64,000 bases of DNA from Pseudoxanthomonas beigongshangi (lineage in GTDB: Bacteria; Pseudomonadota; Gammaproteobacteria; Xanthomonadales; Xanthomonadaceae): contig NZ_JADHDV010000008.1 of NCBI RefSeq assembly GCF_016820515.1, positions 106,395 to 170,394 of the forward strand, in the 5' to 3' direction. The notes beneath the pieces are model-generated. The model saw only the letters and a list, made by a program, of their open reading frames with translations. It was not told the DNA's origin and searched no databases. A program made the position numbers and the translations under genes. Numbering within the stretch: position 1 is the first letter of the stretch; each line of letters starts with the position of its first letter. This document shows, one piece after another, positions 45,301-57,000 of this stretch.

Positions 45301-46794
45301 ATGCACGACGTATCGAACCCGACGAATTCCCCCCGTCGCGCCCTGCGTGGCCAGCGCCTGGCCGGCGCGGTGGTGATGGCGCTGACCCTGGTGACGGGCA
45401 CCGCCTGCAATCAGAAGCCGGCGGCCGAAACGGCCGCGCCCACGACCACCGAAACACCGGCGCCGGCCGCCAAGGCCGCGAACGCGGACGTGCCGGCGGT
45501 GGACGAGGCCGAGGCCGCACGCCTGGCCGAACAGGTCAAGGCCGAAACCCGCCATGCGTGGCAGGGCTACATGCAGTTCGCCAAGGGTCACGATGATCTG
45601 AAACCGATCAGCGGCCAGCCGCGCGACTGGTACGAGAAGTCGCTGCTGATGTCGCCGGTGGACGCGCTGGATACGCTGATCCTGCTGGGCCTGGACAAGG
45701 AAGCGACCGAAGCGCGCGAGCTGATCGCCACCCAGCTCTCGTTCGATCACGACATGTACGTGCAGAACTTCGAGATCACCATCCGCCTGCTCGGCGGGCT
45801 GATCTCCGGCTACCAGCTCAGCGGCGACGAGCGCCTGCTCAAGCTGGCCGAGGATCTGGGCAAGCGCCTGTTGCCGGTGTTCGAAAGCAAGACCGGGCTG
45901 CCGTACACCCACGTCAACCTGCGCACCGGCAAGGTCCGCGGCACCGTCAGCAATCCGGCCGAGACCGGCACCCTGCTGATCGAGTTCGGCGCGCTGAGCA
46001 AGCTGACCGGAAATCCGATCTATTACGACAAGGCCAAGCGGGCGCTGACCGAAACCTTCAACCGCCGCTCCAGGATCGGCCTGGTCGGTCTGAACATCAA
46101 CGTCGAAACCGGCGAGTGGACCAATCCGACCAGCCATATCGCCGGCGGCATCGACTCGTACTACGAGTACCTGTTCAAGTGCTGGAAGCTGTTCGGCGAT
46201 GCCGACTGCAAGCGCATGTGGGACGAGAGCATCGGTCCGATCAACCAGTACCTGGCCGATGAAGTGCGCGAGGGCGACCTGTGGTACGGCTATGCCGACA
46301 TGAACACCGGCAAGCGCACCCAGACCACCTACGGCGCGCTGGACGCGTTCATGCCGGGCCTGCTGGCGTTCGGTGGCGATCTCGAGCGCGCCAAGCGCCT
46401 GCAGGAATCCGGCCTGAAGATGTGGCGCCTGCACGGCATCGAGCCGGAAGCGATCGACTACGGCAAGATGGAAGTGACCTCGCCGGGCTATCCGCTGCGT
46501 CCGGAGATCGTCGAGTCGGCGTACTACCTGCATCACTACACCGGCGATGCGCGCTATCGCGGCATGGGCAAGGAGTTCTTCGAGGACTTCGTCCGCCACA
46601 CCCGCACCGAGCATGGCTTCGCAGCGCTGAAGGACGTGCGCAGCAAGGAGAAGAACGACTCGATGGAAAGCTTCCTGTTCGCCGAGACCTTCAAGTACTA
46701 CTACCTGCTGTTCGCGCCCAAGACCGCGCTGGACTTCGACGCGGTGGTGTTCAATACCGAGGCCCACCCGATCCGGAAGACCTGGAAGGACTGA
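45301..46794 (+). CDS. GH47 family alpha-mannosidase, predicted lipoprotein
   Basis: This 497-aa protein has an N-terminal hydrophobic segment ending in a lipobox-like TGTAC at about residue 36, then an Ala/Thr/Pro linker, and a GH47 (alpha/alpha)7 barrel. Family landmarks are SPVDALDTLILLGL, YPLRPEIVESAYYLHHYTGD, DSMESFLFAETFKYYYLLF and VFNTEAHP, whose Thr binds the essential Ca2+. GH47 enzymes are inverting alpha-1,2-mannosidases best known from the eukaryotic ER and Golgi, with a few characterised bacterial members. It is the last gene of the glycan locus, 25 bp after the beta-mannosidase, and is followed by a strong terminator. Confidence 0.93.
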   Translation: MHDVSNPTNSPRRALRGQRLAGAVVMALTLVTGTACNQKPAAETAAPTTTETPAPAAKAANADVPAVDEAEAARLAEQVKAETRHAWQGYMQFAKGHDDLKPISGQPRDWYEKSLLMSPVDALDTLILLGLDKEATEARELIATQLSFDHDMYVQNFEITIRLLGGLISGYQLSGDERLLKLAEDLGKRLLPVFESKTGLPYTHVNLRTGKVRGTVSNPAETGTLLIEFGALSKLTGNPIYYDKAKRALTETFNRRSRIGLVGLNINVETGEWTNPTSHIAGGIDSYYEYLFKCWKLFGDADCKRMWDESIGPINQYLADEVREGDLWYGYADMNTGKRTQTTYGALDAFMPGLLAFGGDLERAKRLQESGLKMWRLHGIEPEAIDYGKMEVTSPGYPLRPEIVESAYYLHHYTGDARYRGMGKEFFEDFVRHTRTEHGFAALKDVRSKEKNDSMESFLFAETFKYYYLLFAPKTALDFDAVVFNTEAHPIRKTWKD

Positions 46795-46821
46795 GTCCGG
46801 ACTTCATCGCCGCGGCACCCG

Positions 46822-46852
46822 AATGCCCGTCCCCAGGACGGGCATTTTTTTT
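46822..46852 (+). terminator. Rho-independent terminator of the glycan operon
   Basis: A perfect 11-bp stem AATGCCCGTCC / GGACGGGCATT with a 3-nt loop is followed by a run of eight T. It lies 28 bp after the GH47 stop. Confidence 0.92.
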
Positions 46853-46892
46853 GCCCGCGGGGCCGTACCCGAGCGGGCATGGGGCCAGTTTC

Positions 46893-46920
46893 GGAGAGCA
46901 TGGGAGAGCAGGGGAGAGCA
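46893..46920. repeat. Three tandem copies of GGAGAGCA at 10-bp period
   Basis: GGAGAGCA occurs at 46893, 46903 and 46913, about one helical turn apart, in the gap between the glycan operon terminator and the response regulator gene. A regulatory role is possible but unproven. Confidence 0.55.
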
Positions 46921-46953
46921 TCGGAAAATCAGATGCGGCGGAGGGCACGATCG

Positions 46954-46967
46954 GTAACCGTTATCAC
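46954..46967. promoter_or_regulatory. Putative regulator box 1 before the response-regulator gene
   Basis: GTAACCGTTATCAC matches the box at 46991-47004 at 10 of 14 positions, with GTAA at one end and ATCAC at the other. The two are 37 bp apart. Confidence 0.35.
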
Positions 46968-46990
46968 GACGGATCCGATATGCTGAAAGC

Positions 46991-47004
46991 GTAATGCGAA
47001 TCAC
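46991..47004. promoter_or_regulatory. Putative regulator box 2 before the response-regulator gene
   Basis: GTAATGCGAATCAC lies 29 nt before the ATG at 47034. It matches the box before the giant surface gene (47840-47853) at 11 of 14 positions and is an imperfect inverted repeat. Confidence 0.4.
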
Positions 47005-47033
47005 AACACTAGGCATCCAACCTGCTTGACTCC

Positions 47034-47744
47034 ATGCCCGAAGCCCCCCTGACGCCCGCCCGCATCGCGGTGACGGAAGACGACGACGAACTTCGCGAAC
47101 TGCTCGTGTCGGAACTTGCCGAGCGCGGTTTCCAGGCCGTGGGGTTCGCCAGCGCCGAAGCGCTTTACCGGCACCTGGCCGTGCAGCCCTGCGACATCGT
47201 GCTGCTGGACATCGGTCTTCCCGGCGAGGACGGCTACGCGGTTGCCCGCCACCTGCACCAGATCGCTTCGGTCGGCATCGTGATGCTCACCGCGCGCGGG
47301 AAGAGCGACGACATGGCGCGGGGGCTCAGCACGGGCGCGGATCTGTATCTGGTCAAGCCCGTGGACATGGATGTACTGGCCGCGGGTATCGCCAGCCTGC
47401 GGCGTCGCCTGTCCGCTTCCGACCGGAGCGTGCCGGCGGAGCCCGCGCCACGTTGGGCGCTGGTCGCCGGTGGCTGGAAGCTGCGCACGCCCGACGGCGT
47501 GGAGTTGAGCCTGGGCGAAGCGGAACGGGTTTTCCTGCGCATGTTGTTCGAACAGCCTGGCGAACCGGTGGAACGCGAACGCTTGATCGCCGGCATGACC
47601 GAGTCGCCTGCTGATTTCGATCCGCATCGGCTCGAAGTACTGCTGCATCGCCTGCGCCAACGCGTACGGGGTGCGAGCGGACACGCGCTGCCACTGCGCG
47701 CGGTGCGCGGCATCGGCTATCTGTGGTTGCACGAGGGCGGCTGA
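47034..47744 (+). CDS. OmpR-family response regulator
   Basis: This 236-aa regulator has a receiver domain at residues 8-125 with the acidic pair EDDDEL, phospho-acceptor Asp59 in LLDIGLPGEDGY, Thr in MLTARG and Lys in YLVKPVD. A C-terminal winged helix (residues about 140-235) ends RLRQRVRG...RAVRGIGYLW, where GIGYLW is the typical OmpR/PhoB wing. No kinase gene is adjacent; the nearest is at 62152, beyond the three surface-protein genes. A 14-bp box shared between its own leader and that of the giant gene suggests it may regulate both. The target is inferred. Confidence 0.9.
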   Translation: MPEAPLTPARIAVTEDDDELRELLVSELAERGFQAVGFASAEALYRHLAVQPCDIVLLDIGLPGEDGYAVARHLHQIASVGIVMLTARGKSDDMARGLSTGADLYLVKPVDMDVLAAGIASLRRRLSASDRSVPAEPAPRWALVAGGWKLRTPDGVELSLGEAERVFLRMLFEQPGEPVERERLIAGMTESPADFDPHRLEVLLHRLRQRVRGASGHALPLRAVRGIGYLWLHEGG

Positions 47745-47839
47745 GCAGGCCCAGTCCATCGCGCGTTCCTGTTCGTGCGCGGTGTTGCGCGAGAGTGTTC
47801 GAGAGCGATTGAAAGTGTGAGTGATGTTCCGTTATTGAG

Positions 47840-47853
47840 GTGATAAGAATCAC
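47840..47853. promoter_or_regulatory. Putative regulator box before the giant surface-protein gene
   Basis: GTGATAAGAATCAC is an inverted repeat (GTGAT / ATCAC, 4-nt spacer) in the only AT-rich patch of the 293-bp gap after the regulator gene. It resembles the boxes at 46954 and 46991. The rest of this gap holds no gene that I can see. Confidence 0.45.
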
Positions 47854-48037
47854 AAAATAAGATTCCCCTGCCGTTGCAGCGCACAAAACCTGCGCTTGGC
47901 GGCCGCGTCGTTTCCGGCGCGAGAGCCACCGTCTTTCGGGAAGTCCGGTTCATCGCGGCGACTGCCGCCAGGACCGTTCTTCGCGCCGACGGCTACCAGG
48001 ACCGCCCGCAAGGCGGTGTACGGAACAGGGGAAAACT

Positions 48038-51000
48038 GTGGTCCTCCAAGTCGTTGCGGCGCCTGGCGCCGAATGCGCGCGCGCGCCTGTCTCTGATCAT
48101 GACGTGGACGAGGCCACCGCCATTCCGCGTGGCGTGCGGCGACGCGGGCAGTGGCTTCGCAGGGCCGCGCTGCTGCTGGCCACGCTGCTGCCGCCGACGC
48201 TGGCGAGCGCGGCCGATCTGCAGATCAGCGGCCTGACCGACACCGGCTACGATCCGAGCCCGGTCGGCGCACCGGTCGTGTACCACGTCGTGGTCGAGAA
48301 CGGCGATGTCGATACGGTCAACGACGCGGTTGTCCTGTTCGATCTGCCGGCGGGGGCCGCTGCGGGCACGTTGCCGACCTTCTGCAGCAACCTGGGCGGT
48401 TCCCCGGTCCGGATCCGCTGCGCGTTGCCGCAACCGCTGTCGGCGGGTCAGCCCGCCGCGAGCTTCGACATCCAGATGCTCACCACCGGCATGGCGCCGG
48501 GATCGGTGTTCATCCATGGCGCCGTCGGACGCGCCAGCGCCACCGAGCCCGGCGCGGGCGAACCCCTTGCGAACCTGCCGACGAGCCACGGTTTCTTCAC
48601 CGCCGACGACGAACCCGGCAACAACCTGCTCAGCCAGCAGACCACGCTGGACCAGTCGGGCGATCTGCGGCTGGAAAAAACCGCCTCGTCGGCTTCGGTG
48701 ATCGGCGGCGACGAAGTGACCTACACGCTGACCGTCACCAATGACGGTCCGGGCGCGTCGTCGGGTTTCAACGTGCGGGACACGCTGCCGGCGGGCGTCA
48801 GCCTGGTGGCCGGCAGCTTCAGCAATCCGGCGTGGAGTTTCAATCCGGCCACGATGACCGCGACCCACGCCGGCACCCTGGCGGCGGGCGCCAGCAGCGC
48901 CTTCTCCTTCCGCGCGAAGGTGAATGTCGGTGGCGGCAACATCATCAACTCCGCCGTGGTCAACGCCGGTTCGATGCCTGATCCGAACCCGGCCAACAAC
49001 ACCGACGACGTCACCACCGTGGTCACGCCCGGCGCGGACATGGCGATCAGCAAGAGCGCCAACCCCGCGCCGGCCATCTCCGGCGATCCGATCACCTTCA
49101 CGGTCAATGTCAGCAACCTGGGGCCCAGCGCGGCCACCAATCCGAGCTGGACGGACGTGCTGCCCGCCGGCTTCACCATCACCGGCGGCAACGAGCCGGC
49201 GGGTTGGACCTGCTCGACGACGGCCGGGAGCACCACCCGCGGATGCAGCTACGCCGGTGACCTGGCGCCGGGCGCGTCCACCAGCTTCACCATCACCGCG
49301 ATGGTGCCTTCCAACGGCGCCAACAGCAGTGGAGATGTGACCAACACCGCGACGGTGACGTCGCAGACCCCGGATCCGGTATCCGTCAACAACAGCGGCA
49401 GCGTCCAGTTCAGCGTGATGCCGAATGGCGCGGATCTGGGGCTGGCCAAGCGCAAGACGCCGGCACTGGTCGCGATCTGGCCGGGCACCGGCCCAGACGC
49501 CGACAGCCTGATGACCTCCACCATCAACGTGCACAACTACGGGCCGCGCGCGGCGACCGGCAACGTGCAGGTCGTGGATCGGTTGGCGGCGGGCGAGGAG
49601 TACATCAGTGGCGGCAATGCCGGCGAATGGATCTGCTCGGTGGCACCGGCCGCCTGGAACGCGGGCGGTCCGGCACAGGTCGTCACCTGCGATCTGGATC
49701 CTTCGCGCTACGACCTGGCGCGCGATGCCGACACGCCGGGGCTGCGGATCGTCACCCGCGCCCGGACTCCGGATCTGGCGCTGACCAACAATGCCTGCAC
49801 CGGCGGCTCCGGCGGTTCGCTGGAGCCGAGCACCGGCAGCATCAACGAGGATCGCAATACCACCAACGATTGCGCCGGCGACGGCACCCGTACCACCAAC
49901 GATCGCGTCGATCTGCAAATCGAGAAGTGGACCCGCGCCAACGACGGCGGCACCGACAACGTCATCCCGCTGGGCACCAACAGCTACAGCTACACGCTGC
50001 GGGTGACCAACCTCGCCATCACCGACGCGGTACCGGCCAGCGGCATCGTCGTCAACGACACCATTCCGGGTTTCGTGAACGGCAATACCGCGGGTGTCGA
50101 TCGCACCAGCGTAAGCACGACATCGCCGGCGGGCTGGAACTGCGTGGTCGATGGGCCCTCGGTGATCTGCCGCTCGGACACGACCGCACTGGCGGTCGGT
50201 GACTCGGCCGACATCACCATCACGGTGGGCTTCCCGTTCTTCGACAGCATCGGCCAGAGTCCGGGCAGCTGCGGCGCGGGCGCGCCGGCCAGCGGCGCGT
50301 TCTGCAACATCGCCGGCGTGGCGGTGGATCCGGATGTCTCCAGTTCCGTGGGCGAAATCAACGGCGCCAACAATCAGGCCAGGGACTGGGTGCGGGTCGA
50401 GCGCCGCGCCAACGTCAGAACGACCGCCAAGAACATCACCACGGGCAACGTGGGCCGCGTCGGCGTGGTCAGCAACTATGTGATGAGCTATTACAACGAG
50501 GGGCCGTCGGCGGTCCCCGGGGTGATCTTCCAGGACATCTTCACCCTGCCGGCCAACGACACGGGCTTCGTGCTGGTGTCGGCCACCCGTACCCCCGGCA
50601 CCGTGGCGTGCACGCACAGCGCCGCCGGCGGCACCACCGCCACGGCGACCGCCGGCGGCATGTCCTATGCCAACCCGACCGGCTCGCCGTCCCAGGTGAT
50701 CGTCACCTGTCCGGCGGTCAACCTGGCGTTCCAGCAGACCGAGAGCCTGCGCGTGCAGATCCGGCCGAACGTCAACAGCAACAACAATCCGGCCGGTCGC
50801 CAATTCACCAACGTCGCCAGCTTCGACATCACCGGTGGCGCCAGCGGCAGCGATGCCAATGGTCCGTTCGACTACAACACCAACACCAGCGCTGCCGACG
50901 ACCAGAAGAACGCCTCGCTGACCTTCGAGCAGGGCGCGGCGGATCTGGTCGTCAACAAGGACGATCTGGGCTTCACCGGCGGCGTGGATCCGCTGGGCTA

Positions 51001-54000
51001 CGACGCGGTCAACACCGCGGCCAACCTCATCACCTACCGCATCACCGTGCTCAACCGCGGCCCGTCGGTGGCCACCAGTGTGCGGATCACCGATACGTTC
51101 CGCGCGCCGAACGGGCGCCAGGTCCAATTCGTCGGCATCGCGCCCGGAAACGGCGGCGCCCCCTCGGGTGGCTTCAGCACTGCCGGATGCACCGTCAACA
51201 GTGCCAATCCGTTCACCGGCGCGGGCACCACGCCCGCCGACCCCGGGCTGAACATCGAGTGCGACGTGCCCGGCGCCGGTTTCAGCGGCAGCAACGTGCT
51301 GGGCACGCTGGGCGTCAATGCGACCAGCTATGTATACGTCCAGTACCGCTACCTGACCGCGCCCGGCGGCGGCGGCGACACCGTGCGCAACCAGGTCCAG
51401 GCGACCCTGGCCGAGACCGATACCAACCCGACGAACAACGCGGCCGACGAACCGACCACGATTCGCGCGCGCGCCGATGTGCGCGTCGCCAAGCACGTGT
51501 TCACCGACGCCCCCGATCTGGATCCGGATGTCGCCCTGCCGGCGGCCCCGGCGACGACGGTGGCGCTGCGCCAGCCGTTCTATTGGGTGCTGGAAGGCGC
51601 GAATGACGGTCCTGGCGCCAGCCTGTCGCGCGATCGCAGTGGCACCAGCCCGCAGAACGGCACCGGCACGGTCATCACCGACACCCTGCCGAACGGGCTG
51701 GAGATCACCGGTCCGGTCCAGTGGCAGAAGAAAGGTCCATCGCCGGGCGGTGATGAGCAGCCCAACGGGACCGGCGCGTGCACGGCCGCCGGGCTGGCAC
51801 TGACCTGCAACCTGGGCGACGTGACCGTCACCGGCAAGGTGCGCGTGATCATCCCGGTGCGCTGGACCTCGTATCCCGGTGCGGCGGCACAGGTCAACAC
51901 CACCCGCATCGCCACCGAGCAGGTGGATCCGAATCCGGGCAACAACATCGACGACGAGGACATCCTGGTCACGCGTTCGTCGCTGGCGGGCGTGGTGTTC
52001 CAGGATCGGGATCGCGCCGGTGCCAACGGCGGCACCCATCAGGGCGTTGCCGGTGAACCCGGCATCGGCGGCGTCAGCATCCGCCTGACCGGTACCGACG
52101 CCTACGGAAACGCGGTCAACCTCACCACCACCACCGCCGCCGATGGCAGTTACAGCTTTGGCGATCTGTCGCCCGCGGGCGCGGGTGGCTACACGCTGAC
52201 CCAGACGCAGCCGGCCGGCTTCGTCGATGGACCGGTCGCCCCGCCGACCAGTGGTGGTGCCGAACCGTCGCTGGGCGGCGCCTACGCCACCGGTTCGCCC
52301 GACACCGTGTTCACCGGCATCGCGGTCGGCGCCAGCCAGGCGGGCGTGCGCTACAACTTCCCGGAAGTCCGGCTGCCCTCGCTGTCCGGCTTCGTCTACG
52401 TGGACGGCAACTACAACAACACCCGCAACGGTGGCGACGGCGCGATCGCCGGCGCCACGGTGGAACTGCTGAATGCGGCGACCGGCGCGGTGATCGGCAC
52501 CACCACGACCGATGGCACCGGCGCCTACAGCTTCACCGGACTCGATCCGCTGATCACCTACACGCTGCGCGAGGCGCTGCCGGCGGGCAACTACCGCAAC
52601 CGGCCCGGCGCGGTGAATCCCGGCCAGATCGGTGGCGCGGCCTGCACGACCGGTTGTACGGCGGCCACCGGCGTGGCCGGTGATGCGGCGACCACCGACC
52701 GGATCAGCGACATCGATCTGGGCGCCGGACTGGATGGTGTGCAGTTCAACTTCGGCGAGGATGCGATCTCGGCGATCTCCGGCAACGTGTACCTGGATCG
52801 CAACCGCAACGGCGATTTCGACGCCGGCGACGCGGGCACGGTCAACTCCCGCCCCAACGGCGGCCTGCAGGACGTCACCGTCACGCTCACCGGTGCGGGC
52901 GCGGACGGGGTGTTCGGCAATGGCGACGATCCCGCGCCGGTCATCCTGCAGACCGATGCCAATGGCGCGTACCAGTTCACCGACCTGGTGGTTGGCCAGA
53001 GCTATCGCGTCAGCGAAACCCAGCCGGATGGCTACGGCGAAGGCAGCGAGCATCCGAGCAATGTCATCGAGATCAACAATCTGACCATCGCCGGTTCCGC
53101 CGGCAACGATTTCGGCGAAGTGCTGGGATCGCTGGCGGGCAGCGTGTTCGAGGACTTCTCGGCCACCGCCGGCAACAACAACAACGGCGCTTTCGACAGC
53201 GGCGAAAATCCGATCGGCAATGTCACGCTGACCCTGACCGGCACCGACGTGCTGGGGCAGCCGGTGAACATGACCGTGCAGACCGACGGCAGCGGCGCCT
53301 ACCGCTTCACCGACCTGCTGCCGCCGCAGGCGGGCACCAGCTATACGCTCACCGAAACGCAGCCGGCCGGTTACCTGGATGGCCGGCATACGCCGGGCAA
53401 CGCGACGACCCCGGGCAATGCGAACACCGCCAACGTGATCGACGGCATCGCGCTGTCCGCCGGGCAGGACGCCACCGGCTACCTGTTCGGCGAACTGGCC
53501 AACGCCATCATCAGCGGCACGGTGTACCTGGACCGCAACGACGATGGTGACAACAATGGCGGCGACGCCGGCATTCCCGGCGTCACCGTGGTGATCCAGG
53601 GCGCCGGTCCGGACGGCCAGTTCGGCACGGCGGACGATCCGGCGCCGGTCACCCTGACCACCGACGCCAACGGCGACTACAGCTACGGTGGCGCGGTCGC
53701 CGGCCAGAACTATCTCATCAGCGAAACCCAGCCGACCGGCCTGGCCGAAGGGCAGGAAAACGGCCTCAACCAGATCCCGGTGACCAACCTGCCGGTGGCC
53801 GGTTCGCGCGGCAACGACTTCGGCGAACTGGCCGGCGCGCTGTCCGGCAGCGTGTGGCTGGACGCCAACAACAACGGCGTGCGCGAGCCGGGCGAGAACG
53901 GCATCGGTGGCGTGCGGGTGAGCCTGCCCGCGGGCACGCGCGACGCGCTCGGCAATCCGGTGGCCGAGGCGGTCACCGATGCCAACGGCGACTACCGCTT

Positions 54001-57000
54001 CGGCGACCTGCCGGCCGGCACCTACAACGTGACCGAACAGGCCGCGCAGCCGGTGGTGGGCGGGGCGACGACGATCAACGGCACCACGGTGGCCGGCAAT
54101 ATCGGCGGCACGCCCGCGGGCACTGCCACGCCGATCGCGACCGTGCCCAGCGCCATCGCCGGCATCGCGCTGGGTGCGGGCGAGTCCTCCGTGCGCAACG
54201 ACTTCGGCGAAACCCTGGGCGTGTCGGTCTCCGGCCGGGTGTTCTTCGACGCCAACAACGACGGCGCGCAGGCCGGCGCCAGCGAGACCGGCATCGAGAG
54301 CGTGACCATTCGCCTCACCGGCACCGACGACAGCGGCGCGGCGGTGGATCTGACCACGACCACGGACGCCAACGGCGATTTCCGTTTCGAGGGCCTGCGT
54401 CCGGGCACCTACACCGTGACCGAACCGCAGCAGCCCACCGGCACCAGCAACGGCCAGACCCTGGCCGGCACCGTCGGCGGCACGCCGTCCGGCACCGCCA
54501 CGCCGATCACCACCGTACCGAGTGCGATCAGCGCGATTGACCTGACCACGCCGGGCGCCGCTTCGGAGGACAACCTGTTCGGCGAGATTCCGCTCAACAG
54601 CGCAATCAGCGGCCGCATCTGGCGCGATCTGGACAACGATGGCGTCATCGATCCGTCGGAGCAGGGCATCGGTTCGGTGGTCGTGCGCCTGACCGGTACC
54701 GATCTGGCCGGCAACACCATCACCCGCGAAGTCACCACCCAGCCGGACGGCGGCTACGCGTTCACCGAGCTGCCGCCGGGCACCTACACGGTCACCGAAC
54801 CCGAGCAGCCGGCCGGCACGCTCAACGGCATCACCGTGCCCGGCACCGGCGGTGGCACCGCCACCGCGCCGACCACCGCGCCGTCGGTGATCGAGGGCAT
54901 CACGCTGGGCGTGGGCGAGGAAGCGGCCAACAACAACTTCGGCGAGGTTCCCGCCGGCACCATCTCGGGCCGGGTCTACAACGACGGCAACAACAACGGC
55001 GTCATCGACACGGGCGAGGGCGGCTTCCCGAACGTGCAGGTCGTGCTGACCGGCACCAACGATCTCGGCGAAACCGTCAACGTCACCGTCACCACCGACA
55101 GCGAGGGCCGGTACCGCTTCGAGAACCTGCGTCCGGGCACCTACACGGTGACCGAGCCGACCCAACCGGCCGAGACGCTCAATGGCATCACCACGCCGGG
55201 CACCATCGATGGCACTCCGACCGGCACCGCCACGCCGGTGACGACCACGCCGTCGGCGATCAGCGGCATCGTGCTGCCGCCGGGCGGCCAGTCGATCGAC
55301 AACAACTTCGGCGAGGTCGGCGATTCGCCCGACCTGGTGGTCAGCAAGACCGCCACGCCGGCGACCTTCACCGTCAACAACGTGGGCACCTACACCATCC
55401 GCGTGCGCAACATCGGCCAGCAGGCGAGCGCGGGCGAATACGTGGTGGAGGATCGCCTACCTGCCGGCCTGACCCTGGACGCCACGCCGGCCGGGTCCGG
55501 CTGGAACTGCACCGGCGCGATCGGCGACAACCGTTTCCGCTGCGCCAGCAGCACGGTCATCGCCGCCGGCGCCACCGCGACCGACACCATCGTGGCGCGC
55601 GTGCGTGTCGCGGCGACCGCCGCTGCGGCATCGCCGGTGAACAACGCGGTACTGGTCGAGGGCGGCGGCGAGAACGAGTTCCGCACGCCAACGCAGGAAG
55701 AACGCGCCAACTTCGAGGGCAACGTCGACGACCTGCCGGTATGCGACCCGGCGATCACCCAGAACGCCTGCCGCCTGCCCACGCCGGTGCAACTGGCCGC
55801 GTCGGTCTCCGGCACGGTGTGGTTCGACCAGGGCAGCGACTTCGGCCTGATCGACGGTGGCGATCGCCGCCTGGGTGGCTGGACCGTGGAAGTCGTGGAC
55901 GCCAATGGACAAGTGGTGGGTACGGCCACCACCGGCGTCGACGGTTCCTATTCGATTGCCGACCAGATTCCCGGCGTGCCGCTGGACATCCGCTTCCGCG
56001 ACCCCGCCACCGGCGTGGTGTGGGGTTGGCCGGTCAGCGGCGAAACCGCTGGCGGTTCGCCCGCGCCGTGCGACGCCACCGGCGCGATCGGCGGTGGGAC
56101 CGCCAGTTCCTGCCCGAGCAGCACCGACGGCGTCACCCGCCTGTCGGTGGTGCTTGCCCCGGGCGCGAACCTGCCGCAGCAGAGCCTGCCGCTGAATCCG
56201 GGCGGCGTGATCTACGACGCGGTGACGCGCAGCCCGGTCCCGGGCTCGCGGGTGACCCTGACGCCGATCGGCAGCTGCCCGGCCTATGCGCCGGAACAGC
56301 ACGTGCTCAACGCGGCCATGGGCGGCTACACCGTGCAGGGCAACGCGATCTCGATGACGGTCGGCGCCGACGGTTTCTACCAGTTCCTGATGGCGCCGGG
56401 CGCGCCGGCGTCGTGCCGGTTCCAGATCGCGGTGACTCCGCCGGCCGGCTATACCTTCGAGTCCGGCATGATTCCGGCGGAAAACTCGCCGCTGACGCCG
56501 CCGTCCACGCCGGGCCTGGGTTATCCGGTGCAGACGAACGCGACCGCGCCGACCGGCCCGGCCGGCACCGCGACCACCTACTACCTGGAGGTCAACCTGG
56601 GTTCGGGCGTGGCCGCGCCGGTGCACAACCACATCCCGCTGGATCCGCAGGTGGCGCCCGGCCTGGTCATCACCAAGACCGGCGACCGCAAGACCGTGGA
56701 AGTGGGCGACAGCCTGGTCTACACGATCACCATCCGCCAGACCGCGGGCGCCGCGCTGGGCACGGTGAACGTCATCGACCGCCTGCCGCATGGCTTCACC
56801 TTCATCGCCGGTACCGCGCGGGTGGACGGCAGCGGCATCGCCGACCCGATCGGCAAGCCCGGACCGACCCTGGTGTTCGACGTCGGTTCGCTGGCGGTCG
56901 GCGCGCAGAAGGTGCTGAGCTACCGCGTCCGCGTGGGCGTGGGCAGCCAGCAGGGCGACGGCATCAACCGCGCGCGCGCCTGGGGCTGTTCGATCACCGG

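Noticed and set aside
47993..55165. A 2390-codon open frame on the minus strand opposite the giant surface gene
   Set aside because: It has no recognisable domains, is dominated by Arg/Ala/Val/Gly/His low-complexity text, and mirrors the codon bias of the plus-strand repeat gene. It is a GC-driven shadow.
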